From Thalassobaculum sp. OXR-137 (GTDB taxonomy: Bacteria; Pseudomonadota; Alphaproteobacteria; Thalassobaculales; Thalassobaculaceae), in assembly GCF_034377285.1 (NCBI RefSeq), contig NZ_CP139715.1:4572001-4636000 (forward strand): DNA of 64,000 nt, in the 5' to 3' direction. Below, in pieces: positions 1 through 8,960 of the stretch. The notes under the pieces were generated by a model that ran no database searches, was not told the DNA's origin, and saw only the letters and a list, made by a program, of their open reading frames with translations. The translations under genes and the position numbers were made by a program. Position 1 is the stretch's first letter; every line of letters starts with the position of its first letter.

Positions 1-1776
1 AACGTGATGCGCTTGGCCGGGTTCTTCCGCCGGTTCCGCGACACCCTGCTGGGGATGCGCGACGGCGACGGCAGTCGGGTGGCGATCCTCACCCCCGGAC
101 CGCTGAACGACACCTATTTCGAACACTCCTACATCGCCCGCTATCTCGGCTTCATGCTGGTCCAGGGCGCCGACCTGGCGGTGAAGGAGAACCGGCTGAT
201 GGTCCGCACGGTCAGCGGGCTGCAGCCGCTCTCGGTGGTCTGGCGCCGACTCGACGCGGAATGGACCGATCCGCTGGAACTGAACGAGAGCTCGCAGCTC
301 GGCACACCGGGCATGATCGGGGCCCTGCGCGCCGGTTCGTTCTCCATGGTCAACGCGCTCGGCTCCGGCGCGCTGGAAGCCCGCGCCCTGATGGCCTTCA
401 TGCCGCGCATGAGCGAGCACCTCACCGGTCAGCCCCTCGCCATGCCGAACATCGCCACCTGGTGGTGCGGCGGGCCGGGCGAGTGCGACTACGTGAAGGC
501 CAATCTGGAGCGCATGACCATCGACAACGCCATGTCGACCCGTCTGCCTTTCGACCACGGCCCGAACGTGGTGATCGCCGGCAAGAAGACCGACGGCACC
601 GACGTCGACCCGGCCTGGATCGACGAGAACGGCCCCCTGCTGGCCGGCCAGGAGATCGTCTCGCTGTCCACCGCCCCGGCCCTTGTCGACGGCAAGCTGG
701 AGGCCCGGCCAATGAGCCTGCGGGTCTTCGTCGCCCGTTCCGGCAACGGCTGGGTGGTGATGCCCGGCGGCTTCGCGCGGATCGGCCATTCGGCGGAGAG
801 CGCCGACATCTCCATGCAGCGCGGCGGCGCGGTCTCGGATGTGTGGGTGGTGTCGGACGATGCCGGACCGGTGGACACCCTGCTGGACACCGGCGGCGGC
901 GTGCCGAAGCGGACCCAGGACGTCACCCTGCCGAGCACGGCGGCCGACAACCTGTTCTGGCTCGGCCGGTATGTGGAGCGGGCCGACTTCAAGCTGCGGC
1001 TGCTGCGGTCCTTCCACATCCGTCTGGCGGAGACCGGAGGCGAGGACTACCCGCTGGCGGCGATGCTGTCCCACTATCTGGAGTCCCTGTCGATCGACGC
1101 GATGGAGTCGATCTCGGACGGCTTGCTGGACGACCTGCGCGCCGCCCTGCGCAGTTCCGGCCAGGTGCGCGACCGGTTCTCCACCGATGCCTGGAACGCG
1201 CTGGTCGACCTGACCCGCACCACCGAGATGTTCGCCGAGCGGATCCAGCCGGGCGACGACGCGTCCCGCGCCTTCAGCGTCCTGCTGCGCAAGATCGCCG
1301 GGTTCGCCGGCCTGGTGCACGAGAACATGTACCGGTCGACCGGCTGGCGCTTCCTCGGCATCGGCCGGGCGGTCGAGCGCGCGGGCGCGATGATGCATTT
1401 CCTGCGGGTCTGCACCGATCCCGAGGCGCCGGAAGGCGCACTGGACCTGGCGATCGAGGTCGGCGATTCCGTGATGACCCACCGCCGCCGCTACGCCGCG
1501 GGGACGAGCCGGGACACGGTCATCGACCTGCTGATGCTCGACGACATGAACCCACGCTCCGTGCTGCAGCAGCTCATGGCGATCGACGATCACGCCTCCT
1601 ACCTGCCGGTCACGGTCGAGGAGGTCCGGATGACGCCGTTCCAGCGCAAGGTGCTGGAGATCAAGACCGCGCTGACCACCGCCGCACCAGGGGAGATCAC
1701 CCCGGATCGGTTCGACGCCCTGTCGGCCGACACCGCGTCCCTGTCCGGCCTTCTGGCCGATACCTATCTGCATTAG
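1..1776 (+). CDS. Circularly permuted ATP-grasp / alpha-E domain protein, 5'-truncated
   Basis: The open frame runs through the first base of the window, so the N-terminus is missing; the GTG and ATG codons at 4-9 are probably internal. About 590 residues remain. The first ~290 match the C-terminal part of circularly permuted ATP-grasp proteins (the old DUF404/DUF407 type). From about residue 310 an alpha-E (DUF403) helical domain starts with the typical NLFWLGRYVERAD signature. Fusions of this kind usually exceed 800 residues, so roughly a third is lost. The family is predicted to make a peptide bond or small peptide tag and is normally linked to a transglutaminase-like gene, as here 9 bases downstream. 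The substrate is unknown. Confidence 0.85.
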   Translation, partial: NVMRLAGFFRRFRDTLLGMRDGDGSRVAILTPGPLNDTYFEHSYIARYLGFMLVQGADLAVKENRLMVRTVSGLQPLSVVWRRLDAEWTDPLELNESSQLGTPGMIGALRAGSFSMVNALGSGALEARALMAFMPRMSEHLTGQPLAMPNIATWWCGGPGECDYVKANLERMTIDNAMSTRLPFDHGPNVVIAGKKTDGTDVDPAWIDENGPLLAGQEIVSLSTAPALVDGKLEARPMSLRVFVARSGNGWVVMPGGFARIGHSAESADISMQRGGAVSDVWVVSDDAGPVDTLLDTGGGVPKRTQDVTLPSTAADNLFWLGRYVERADFKLRLLRSFHIRLAETGGEDYPLAAMLSHYLESLSIDAMESISDGLLDDLRAALRSSGQVRDRFSTDAWNALVDLTRTTEMFAERIQPGDDASRAFSVLLRKIAGFAGLVHENMYRSTGWRFLGIGRAVERAGAMMHFLRVCTDPEAPEGALDLAIEVGDSVMTHRRRYAAGTSRDTVIDLLMLDDMNPRSVLQQLMAIDDHASYLPVTVEEVRMTPFQRKVLEIKTALTTAAPGEITPDRFDALSADTASLSGLLADTYLH

Positions 1777-1785
1777 GGCCGGGGC

Positions 1786-2667
1786 ATGCTCTACGACATC
1801 ACCCTGAAGATCGAGTACGCCTATGACAGCCTCGCCGACGCGGGCCGGCACATCCTGCGGCTGACGCCCGCCACCCTGCCCGGTCGACAGCGGGTCATCG
1901 CTTCGTCCCTCGACGTGGCACCGATCCCCACCGAACAGGGCCTTTTCTTCGACTTCTTCGACAACCGGTGCATCAACATCTCCTATGACGGGGCCGTGGA
2001 GGAGACCTCCTTCCTGATGAAGGCCCGGGTCGACCGCACCGCCCTGGAACAGCTGTTCGACGTTTCGCCCAGCCTCGAACGGCTCGCCAAGGAACTGGAG
2101 ACGGTCAATTCGGTCTCGCCGGAGTCTCCGCATCACTTCCGCGGCCGCTCGCCTCGCGTGCCGCAGGTATCGGAGATCGCCGCCTGGGCGAAGACGCTGA
2201 GCGCCGGCAGCGGCACCGCCCTGGAAGCGGTGACGGCGATCTGCACGGCCCTGCATCGGGAAATGACCTTCGATCCGGAAGCGACGGCCGTCGACACCCC
2301 GCTGGAGGAGGCGTTCCGTGCCCGCCACGGGGTGTGCCAGGACTTCACCCATATCGCCATCTGCGCCCTGCGCAGCATCGGCGTGCCGGCGGGCTATGTG
2401 AGCGGTTTCCTGCGCACCATCCCGCCCAAGGGTGCGGCCCGGCTGGAGGGTGCGGACGCCATGCATGCCTGGGTACGTGCATGGTCCGGGCTGGAGATGG
2501 GCTGGGTCGAGTTCGACCCCACCAACAACATGATGGCCGGCGAGGATCATGTGGTGGTCGCCGTCGGCCGAGACTATTTCGACGTGGCCCCGGTCAAGGG
2601 TGCCCTGCGCACCGCCGGCTCCCAGGACACGTCGCAATCGGTCGACATGGTGGCCGTGCTCTCATGA
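1786..2667 (+). CDS. Transglutaminase-like cysteine peptidase family protein
   Basis: A 293-residue protein with a bacterial transglutaminase N-terminal beta domain (starting LYDITLKIEYAY) and a transglutaminase-like core. The catalytic triad is visible: Cys in GVCQDFTH, His in DAMHAWVRAW and Asp in EFDPTNN. The family is thought to cleave or transfer acyl groups on peptides, and it co-occurs with ATP-grasp/alpha-E genes, suggesting a joint peptide-modifying pathway. It starts at an ATG 9 bases after the upstream stop, so the two are almost certainly cotranscribed. No signal peptide is seen. The proteasome-like peptidase that often follows in other genomes is absent; two glutathione transferases follow instead. 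Confidence 0.88.
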   Translation: MLYDITLKIEYAYDSLADAGRHILRLTPATLPGRQRVIASSLDVAPIPTEQGLFFDFFDNRCINISYDGAVEETSFLMKARVDRTALEQLFDVSPSLERLAKELETVNSVSPESPHHFRGRSPRVPQVSEIAAWAKTLSAGSGTALEAVTAICTALHREMTFDPEATAVDTPLEEAFRARHGVCQDFTHIAICALRSIGVPAGYVSGFLRTIPPKGAARLEGADAMHAWVRAWSGLEMGWVEFDPTNNMMAGEDHVVVAVGRDYFDVAPVKGALRTAGSQDTSQSVDMVAVLS

Positions 2668-2686
2668 GCGATCGAAGGAGGACCGG

Positions 2687-3307
2687 GTGAAGCTCTACGG
2701 CTGCCCGTTCAGCGTCTATGTCCGCACCGTCCGGCTCTGCCTCGAGGAGAAGGGGCTGGACTACGAGCTGGTGCCGGTCGACCCGTTCGATCCGGCGGGC
2801 CTGCCGGACTGGTATGGCGACCTGCACCCGTTCGGAAAGATCCCGGCCTTCGAGGACGGCGACGTAAGGCTCTACGAGAGCGACGCGATCCAGCGCTATC
2901 TGGAGGCCCGCTATCCCGAGCCGCCGCTGCTGCCGACCGAACCCGGCGCCCTCGCCCGTGCGGTGCAGGCGATGCGGATCATGGACAGCTACGCCTATCC
3001 AGCCATGGTTTGGACCATCTTCGTCAGCGAGGCGCGCGATGTCGAGACCGGCTGGATGCCGCGGGACAAGGCGCTGGATGTCTCGCGCAAGGTGCTCGCC
3101 GAACTGGAGCGCTGGCTGGGGGACGGCCCGTATCTCGCCGGCGCCGCGCTGACCCTGGCCGACACCCATTTCCTGCCGGCGCTGGACCTGTTCTGCCTCA
3201 CCGCGGTCGGCCGCGAGATGATGGATGCGCATCCCCGCGTCCGCGACTGGTGCGAGCGGCTGCGCGCCCGCCCGTCGGCGATCGCCACCACCTTCCACCC
3301 ATCCTGA
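2687..3307 (+). CDS. Glutathione S-transferase family protein
   Basis: A 206-residue protein with an N-terminal thioredoxin-like GST domain (KLYGCPFSVYVRTV, then the cis-Pro region GKIPAFEDGD and the glutathione-binding ESDAIQRYL) and an all-helical C-terminal domain with the N-capping region LTLADTHFLPALD. The start is a GTG at 2687 because a strong AAGGAGGA site sits about 6 bases upstream; a longer frame reading back into the transglutaminase gene is unlikely. Expected to act in the cytoplasm, conjugating or reducing with glutathione. The substrate cannot be told. It may belong to the preceding operon, since the gap is only 19 bases. Confidence 0.85.
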   Translation: MKLYGCPFSVYVRTVRLCLEEKGLDYELVPVDPFDPAGLPDWYGDLHPFGKIPAFEDGDVRLYESDAIQRYLEARYPEPPLLPTEPGALARAVQAMRIMDSYAYPAMVWTIFVSEARDVETGWMPRDKALDVSRKVLAELERWLGDGPYLAGAALTLADTHFLPALDLFCLTAVGREMMDAHPRVRDWCERLRARPSAIATTFHPS

Positions 3308-3318
3308 CGGCGCCCTCC

Positions 3319-4008
3319 ATGGCCTATACCCTGTTCTACAACCCCGACAGCGCCAATCTGGTCATCCGCTTCGCCCTGGAAGAGCTCGGCGTTGCCTATG
3401 ACGACCACCTGGTGGCGGGACGGCGCACCGGCCGGGACGCGGCGTTCCACAAGCTGAATCCAACCGGCCTGCTGCCGGTTCTGGTCGACCACGATACCGG
3501 CCAGCCGATCGCGGAGACCGCCGCGATCCTGCTGTATCTCAGCGACAAGCATGGCGCGCTCGGTGCACCGGTGGAGGATGCGGCGGCGCGCGGAGAGTAT
3601 CTGCGCCGGCTGTTCCACCTGTCCAACACGGTGCATGCCTATCTGCGGTTGGGCTTCTACGCCGACCGGGTCTCGGACGACCGGACTGTGGCCGTCGGCG
3701 TCTCCGACTGGAGCTGCCGCCAGACCTTGGAGGATCTGGCGATCTACGAGGAACTGCTCGGCGATGGACGCCCCTGGCTGCTCGGCGCGGCGGTCAGCGT
3801 GTGCGACTACTACCTCGCCGCCTGCCTCCGCTGGGCGCAGCTCTACGGCGACGTGGCTCCGGCGCTGAGCCGTGGCGATCTGGAGCGGTTTCCCAAGCTG
3901 GTGGCGATGCTGACCCGGCTGCAGGAGCGCCCGGCTGCCCTGGCCGCCGCCTCGAAGGAAGGCATCGCAGCACCACTGTTCCTGTCGCCGGTCCGACCGG
4001 CGGGGTAG
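3319..4008 (+). CDS. Glutathione S-transferase family protein (second copy)
   Basis: A 229-residue GST. The N-terminal domain starts YTLFYNPDSANLVIRFALEEL and carries the cis-Pro loop TGLLPVLVD and a glutathione-binding AETAAILLYL. The C-terminal domain is helical. It starts at an ATG 11 bases after the stop of the preceding GST. The two proteins differ a lot in sequence, so they are a neighbouring pair of family members and not a recent duplication. The gene ends just before a large inverted repeat that may terminate the transcript. Substrate unknown. Confidence 0.85.
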   Translation: MAYTLFYNPDSANLVIRFALEELGVAYDDHLVAGRRTGRDAAFHKLNPTGLLPVLVDHDTGQPIAETAAILLYLSDKHGALGAPVEDAAARGEYLRRLFHLSNTVHAYLRLGFYADRVSDDRTVAVGVSDWSCRQTLEDLAIYEELLGDGRPWLLGAAVSVCDYYLAACLRWAQLYGDVAPALSRGDLERFPKLVAMLTRLQERPAALAAASKEGIAAPLFLSPVRPAG

Positions 4009-4037
4009 GGCTACCTCGCGGCCCTCCCTCTACCATC

Positions 4038-4111
4038 GTCATCCCGAACTTGTTTCGGGACCTCATTTTTCATCCACGCCCCAAGAGGTCCCGAAACAAG
4101 TTCGGGATGAC
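4038..4111. repeat. 27-nt perfect inverted repeat (palindromic element, copy 1)
   Basis: Two 27-nt arms (4038-4064 and 4085-4111) are perfect reverse complements, separated by 20 bases. Each arm is itself a small hairpin, TCCCGAA-CTTGT-TTCGGGA. It lies between convergent genes (GST and cytosine deaminase). A second copy at 26932-27038 has the same layout with paired C-to-T and G-to-A changes that keep both stems. It resembles dispersed palindromic repeats common in alphaproteobacterial genomes, and may also stop transcription from both sides. Confidence 0.85.
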
Positions 4112-4140
4112 GGAATTTGGGGTGATTAAGGGAGGCCGCC

Positions 4141-5424
4141 CTACCCCATCACCCGGTGCCGCCGCCGCACGCTGTCGGGGCGGCCGGGGATCGAGAGCCG
4201 GGCGTCGTTGCGCGCCTGCCGCGAGATCACCTTGCCCTTGGCGATGACGCAGAGCCGGTCCGGGCGCAGCCGCACCGCTTCCACTTTGTCCCCCGCATCC
4301 AGCACCACCAGCGACGCCGCGCAGCCGACCTCAAGGCCGTAGCCGTCCAGATGCATGATCTTCGCACTCTCGGTGGTGACCATGTCGAAGCAGCGGGCCA
4401 TCTCCTGCGGCGCGCTCATCTGCGCCACGTGCAGCCCCATGAAGGCGACGTCGAGCATGTCGCCGGTGCCCAGCGAGTACCACGGGTCGCGCACGCAGTC
4501 CTGGCCCCAGCCGACGGTGATGCCGAGCGCCTGCATCTCCTTCACCCGGGTCAGGCCCCGGCGCTTCGGGAAGGTGTCGTGGCGGCCCTGGAGCATGATG
4601 TTGATCAGCGGGTTCGGGATCGCGGCCACCTGCGCCTCCGCCATCAGCGGCAGCAGTTTGGAGACGTAGTAATTGTCCATGGAGTGCATGGAGGTCAGGT
4701 GCGAGCCGGCCACCCGCCCCTGAAGGCCGAGCCGCTGCGTCTCATAGGCAAGCATCTCGATATGGCGGGACATCGGGTCGTCGGTCTCGTCGCAATGCAT
4801 ATCGACCAGCAGGCCCCGCTCGGCGGCGATCTCGCACAACGCTGTCACCGAGGCGGCACCGTCGGCCATGGTCCGCTCGAAATGAGGAATACCGCCGACC
4901 ACGTCGACGCCCATGTCCAGGGCCCGCACGGTATTCGCGTAGGCCGTCGGGTCGCGGTACAGCCCGTCCTGGGGAAAGGCGACGAGCTGCAGGTCGATAT
5001 AGCCCTTCACCGCCTCGCGCACGTCGAGCAGCGCCTCCACCCCGAGCAGGCGGTCGTCGCAGGTGTCCACATGGCTGCGGATCGCCAGCAGGCCGAGGCT
5101 GGCCGCCCAGTCGCAATAGGCGAGCGCGCGTTCCTTGACCTCGTCGACGGTCATCACCTGCTTCAACTCGCCCCACAGGGAAATGCCCTCCAGCAGGGTA
5201 CCGGACGCGTTGATCCGCGGCAGGCCGTAGCTGAGCGTGGCGTCCATGTGGAAGTGCGGGTCGACGAAGGGCGGGCTCACGAGGTCGCCCGCCGCGTCGA
5301 TCACCTCTGCGGCCTCCACGCCGTCGTCCAGCCGCTCCACCGCGGCGATGCGGCCGTCGCGGATGCCGATATCGGCGACCCGCCCGTCCGGCAGGGTCCC
5401 GCCCTTCACGACGATGTCGAACAT
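4141..5424 (-). CDS. codA: Cytosine deaminase (amidohydrolase family)
   Basis: A 427-residue metal-dependent amidohydrolase, close throughout to E. coli CodA. It has the PPFVDPHFHMD metal-binding HxH, the stretch DLQLVAFPQDG, DMHCDETDDP (metal His and catalytic Glu), the conserved ASHLTSMHS-type segment, IMLQGRHDTFPKRRG and the Asp of GWGQDCVRDPW. The expected reaction is cytosine + H2O to uracil + NH3. It is the last gene of a reverse-strand operon with a BMP-type nucleobase/nucleoside importer, one base after the permease stop, so import followed by deamination is the likely role. A related deaminated ring substrate (isocytosine or creatinine type) cannot be excluded. Confidence 0.87.
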   Translation of the reverse strand: MFDIVVKGGTLPDGRVADIGIRDGRIAAVERLDDGVEAAEVIDAAGDLVSPPFVDPHFHMDATLSYGLPRINASGTLLEGISLWGELKQVMTVDEVKERALAYCDWAASLGLLAIRSHVDTCDDRLLGVEALLDVREAVKGYIDLQLVAFPQDGLYRDPTAYANTVRALDMGVDVVGGIPHFERTMADGAASVTALCEIAAERGLLVDMHCDETDDPMSRHIEMLAYETQRLGLQGRVAGSHLTSMHSMDNYYVSKLLPLMAEAQVAAIPNPLINIMLQGRHDTFPKRRGLTRVKEMQALGITVGWGQDCVRDPWYSLGTGDMLDVAFMGLHVAQMSAPQEMARCFDMVTTESAKIMHLDGYGLEVGCAASLVVLDAGDKVEAVRLRPDRLCVIAKGKVISRQARNDARLSIPGRPDSVRRRHRVMG

Positions 5425-5425
5425 C

Positions 5426-6370
5426 TCAGCGCTCTCCCCTGTTGAACGGCACCATGAGGGCCGCCGGAACCTCGGCCCGGCGCGACATCACCACCAGCGC
5501 CAGGATCGACAGCAGATACGGCATCATCAGGAAGATCTGGTAGGGAATATCGGCCCCCAGCGAGGTCTGCTGCAGGCGGATCTGCAGCGCATCGAAGGCG
5601 GCGAAGAGCAGCGCGCCAAGCAACGCCTTGCCCGGCTTCCAGGCCCCGAATACAACCAGCGCGATGCAGATCCAGCCGCGGCCGTTGACCATCTCGAAGA
5701 AGAACGAGTTGAAGGCGGACATGGTCAGGAACGCCCCGCCGACCCCCATCAGCCCGGAGCCGACCACCACGGCACCCATGCGCAGCGCCGTCACGGACAG
5801 GCCCTGGGCTTCGACCGAATGCGGGTTCTCGCCCACCGCCCGCACCGCCAGGCCCAGCGGCGTGCGGTACAGGACGAAGGCCACGATCGCGGCGGTGACG
5901 AAGGCGAGATAGGTCAGCGGCGTCTGGGCGAACAGAGCTTGGCCGACGATCGGAATGTCGGACAGCACCGGGATCGGCAGTTCCTTGAATGCCTCGATCC
6001 GCGGCGGGTTGGTGACCTGCGGCAGGGCGACCCGATAGGCGAAATAGGTGGAGGCCGTCGCCAGCAGGGTGATGCCGAGCCCGACCACGTGCTGGCTCAG
6101 CCCGAACGGCACCGACAGGATCGCGTGCAGCAGCCCGAACAGCATGCCCGCCGCCATGGCCACACCGACCCCGACCCAGAGATCGGCGCCGGAATAGACC
6201 GCCATCCAGCCGGCGAAGGCGCCGACCACCATGATGCCTTCGATGCCGAGGTTCAAAACCCCGGCGCGCTCGCAGATCAGCTCGCCCAAGGTGGCGAAGA
6301 TCAGCGGGCTGGCGATGCGCACGGCGGCCGCCCAGAAGCTGGCCGAAATCAGGATGTCGAGGATCTCCAC
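5426..6370 (-). CDS. ABC transporter permease (nucleoside/nucleobase BMP-type, NupQ-like)
   Basis: A 314-residue integral membrane protein of the branched-chain/ribose permease family (BPD_transp_2). It contains many hydrophobic segments and the typical EI.DILISASFWAAAVRIASPL opening and GELICERAGVLNLGIEGIM motif seen in the permeases paired with BMP lipoprotein-type importers. The start is GTG at 6370, three bases after the stop of the upstream permease. With its partner permease it forms the membrane channel of the importer. The neighbouring cytosine deaminase suggests pyrimidine or purine base or nucleoside transport. Confidence 0.85.
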   Translation of the reverse strand: MEILDILISASFWAAAVRIASPLIFATLGELICERAGVLNLGIEGIMVVGAFAGWMAVYSGADLWVGVGVAMAAGMLFGLLHAILSVPFGLSQHVVGLGITLLATASTYFAYRVALPQVTNPPRIEAFKELPIPVLSDIPIVGQALFAQTPLTYLAFVTAAIVAFVLYRTPLGLAVRAVGENPHSVEAQGLSVTALRMGAVVVGSGLMGVGGAFLTMSAFNSFFFEMVNGRGWICIALVVFGAWKPGKALLGALLFAAFDALQIRLQQTSLGADIPYQIFLMMPYLLSILALVVMSRRAEVPAALMVPFNRGER

Positions 6371-6373
6371 CGC

Positions 6374-7423
6374 CTACCCCCTCACCACGCGGAAGCGCGT
6401 CAGCATGATCGCCAGCACCATCAGCAACAGGGCCGAGGCGAGCAGAATATCGGCGATATAGGTCGGCACGGCCGCCGCCCGGCTCATGCTGTCGGCCCCG
6501 ACGAAGATGCCGGCGACGAACAACGCGGAGACGACCACACCCAGCGGATTCAGCAGGGCCAGCATGGCGACGATGATGCCGGTGTAGCCGAAGCCCGGGC
6601 TCAGATCCAACGTCAGGCTGCCCTTCAGCCCGGCCACCTCCGAGAAGCCGGCGAGCCCGGCGAGACCGCCGGAGATCAGGGCGGTCTTGATCACCACCCT
6701 GGTCACCGGGATGCCGGCGAAGGCGGCGGCGCGCTGGTTCAGGCCGACGGCGCGGATTTCGTAGCCGAGCGTCGTGCGGGTCTGCATCACCCAGACCGCC
6801 ACCGCGCAGATCAGCGCGAGACCGAAGCCCCAATGCAGCCGCAGCCCGTCGACAATCCGCGGCAGCCGCGCCTCGGCCACCAGGCGCTGGGATTTCGGCC
6901 AGCCCATGCCCATCGGGTCCTTCAGCGGTCCTTCCAGCAGCATGGAGACGAACAGGATCATCACGAAGTTCAGCAGCAGCGTGGTCACCACCTCGTCCGC
7001 GCCGAGCCGGGTCTTCAGGAAGGCCGGGCCGAGCAGCATCAGTGCGCCTCCGGCGATGGCGACGATCATCAGGATCGGCAGCAGCAGGACCGAGGGCAGC
7101 GGCAGCAGGCCGGTGCCCAGCACCACCGCCAGCAGCGCGCCCATATAGAGCTGCGCCTCCGCCCCGATGTTCCAGAGCTTAGCGCGAAAGGCGACCGCGA
7201 CCGCGAGGCCGGTGAAGATCAACGGCGTCGCCCGGTTGAGGGTCTCCAGCAGCGCAAATTTGGAGCCGACCGCCCCCTTCACGATCAGGCCGAGCACGGC
7301 GACCGGGCTGGATCCCGCCACGAGGGCGAACGCCATGGCAATGGCCACCGTCCCGCCCAGCGCCAGCGCCGGCAGGCCGAGTGTCCGGGACCAGCCGGGA
7401 TCGGCGACAGGTTCAAGCCGCAT
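6374..7423 (-). CDS. ABC transporter permease (nucleoside/nucleobase BMP-type, NupP-like)
   Basis: A 349-residue membrane protein of the same permease superfamily as the next gene, the second half of a heterodimeric channel. It has several predicted membrane helices and the family segment NRATPLIFTGLAVAVAFRAK followed by LWNIGAEAQLYMGA. The ATG at 7423 overlaps the 3' end of the ATPase gene by 11 bases, which points to translational coupling; a frame that extends further upstream would overlap far more and is not supported. Substrate specificity is inferred only from the operon. Confidence 0.85.
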   Translation of the reverse strand: MRLEPVADPGWSRTLGLPALALGGTVAIAMAFALVAGSSPVAVLGLIVKGAVGSKFALLETLNRATPLIFTGLAVAVAFRAKLWNIGAEAQLYMGALLAVVLGTGLLPLPSVLLLPILMIVAIAGGALMLLGPAFLKTRLGADEVVTTLLLNFVMILFVSMLLEGPLKDPMGMGWPKSQRLVAEARLPRIVDGLRLHWGFGLALICAVAVWVMQTRTTLGYEIRAVGLNQRAAAFAGIPVTRVVIKTALISGGLAGLAGFSEVAGLKGSLTLDLSPGFGYTGIIVAMLALLNPLGVVVSALFVAGIFVGADSMSRAAAVPTYIADILLASALLLMVLAIMLTRFRVVRG

Positions 7424-8960
7424 GGCTGTCTTCTTCCTCGAAGCCCTGCCCCGCCATCCACACGCCAAGCTCCGCCGGGGTCTTGGTGCCGCGGGCGAAG
7501 GCCGGCGACAGGCGGCCCTCGGAGATCACGTGGATGACGTCGGCCAGGGTCAGGATCTCGTCCAGGTCCTCAGAGATCAGCAGCACGGCGGCCCCGGCGT
7601 CCCGTGCCTCGATCAGCCGGTTCTGCACATAGGTGACCGCCCCGATATCCAGGCCGCGCACCGGCTGGACGGCCAGAATGATCTTCGGCTCGGCCTCAAG
7701 CGCGCGGCCCAGGATCAGCTTCTGCATGTTGCCGCCCGACAGAAGCCGGATGCGCGCGTCGGGGCCAGGACAGCGGACGTCGTAGCGCTCAATGATCGCC
7801 CGCGTGTGCCGGTCAATCGCCTTCCAGTCGAACCAGCCACGTTTGGAAAACGGTTCCTTTTCATAGGCTTCCAGGACCGCGTTCTCGGACAGCGTAAAAT
7901 CAGAGATCGTGCCGGTGCGATGCCGATCCTCTGGAATCCGGCCGATCCGGGCGTCCAGGGCGGCGCGGGGCGTCCAGGCGCCGACACCCTCGCCGGCCAC
8001 CTCGAAGACACCCGAGGCCGGGACCGTCTCGCCGCCGATCAGGTCGGCCAAAGCCGCCTGTCCGTTGCCGGAGACGCCGGCCAGCCCGGTGATCTGACCC
8101 GCCCGCAGGTCGAGCGACAGGGCGCGCAGCCCCACGGCATTACCGACCGGCACGGTGGACACCTCGCGCAGCCGCAGCAACACCTCGCCGGGGGCAGCCC
8201 CACCGACCTCGGGGGCGGTGATCTCGGAGCCGACCATCATATGCGCGAGCCGGTGGCGGTCGGTCCCGGCCGTCGCGACCTCCCCCACCAGCTTGCCGTG
8301 GCGCAGCACCAGGACGCGCGAGGAGATGGCCAGCACCTCATGCATCTTGTGGGAGATGAAGATGATCGACAGGCCGCGCGCCACCGCCTTGCGCAGGGTG
8401 GCGAACAGGTCGTCCGTCTCCTGCGGCGTCAGCACGGCGGTCGGCTCGTCCAGAATGAGAATGCGGGCGTCGCGGTAGAGCGCCTTCAGGATCTCCACCC
8501 TCTGGCGCTCGCCGACGCTGAGCGCGCCGGCCTTGGCATCCGGATGCACGGCCAAGCCGAAGTCGCGGCTGAGCTGGGCGATCCGCGCCCGCGCCGCCGC
8601 CCTGCCCGTCCCCAGGCGCCACAGCGGCTCGGTGCCCAGGATGATGTTGTCCAGGACGGAGAGGTTGTCGGCCAGCGTGAAGTGCTGGTGCACCATGCCC
8701 ACCCCGGCCTCCAGGGCGGCGCGCGGGTTGCCCGGCGGGAGGGCATGGCCGAACACCTCGATCTCGCCCGCATCGGCCGTGTAGTGGCCGAACAGGATGT
8801 TCATCAGGGTGGTCTTGCCGGCCCCGTTCTCGCCGAGCAGCGCGATCACCTCGCCCTCGTGCAGGTCGAAGGTGATCGCGTCGTTGGCGGTCAGCGGGCC
8901 GAACCGCTTGGTGATGGTGCGGAGGCGCAGGACAGCCCGCGCCCCCGGATCGGCGGGCAT
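7413..8960 (-). CDS. ABC transporter ATP-binding protein, two nucleotide-binding domains
   Basis: A 515-residue protein with two ABC ATPase domains in tandem, as in simple-sugar and nucleoside importers. Domain 1 has Walker A GENGAGKTT, signature LSVGERQRVEIL and Walker B ILILDEPTAVL. Domain 2 has a degenerate Walker A (GVSGNGQAAL) and signature LSGGNMQKLILG, typical of the second half. The ATG at 8960 overlaps the TGA of the binding-protein gene by one base (TGATG), so it is translated right after it. It powers the two permeases encoded next. Confidence 0.9.
   Translation of the reverse strand: MPADPGARAVLRLRTITKRFGPLTANDAITFDLHEGEVIALLGENGAGKTTLMNILFGHYTADAGEIEVFGHALPPGNPRAALEAGVGMVHQHFTLADNLSVLDNIILGTEPLWRLGTGRAAARARIAQLSRDFGLAVHPDAKAGALSVGERQRVEILKALYRDARILILDEPTAVLTPQETDDLFATLRKAVARGLSIIFISHKMHEVLAISSRVLVLRHGKLVGEVATAGTDRHRLAHMMVGSEITAPEVGGAAPGEVLLRLREVSTVPVGNAVGLRALSLDLRAGQITGLAGVSGNGQAALADLIGGETVPASGVFEVAGEGVGAWTPRAALDARIGRIPEDRHRTGTISDFTLSENAVLEAYEKEPFSKRGWFDWKAIDRHTRAIIERYDVRCPGPDARIRLLSGGNMQKLILGRALEAEPKIILAVQPVRGLDIGAVTYVQNRLIEARDAGAAVLLISEDLDEILTLADVIHVISEGRLSPAFARGTKTPAELGVWMAGQGFEEEDSHAA

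Noticed and set aside
5237-7537. A 766-codon forward frame opposite the ABC permeases.
   Set aside because: Composition (His/Gln/Arg/Asp-rich) is that of an antisense shadow; the reverse frames are clear membrane proteins.
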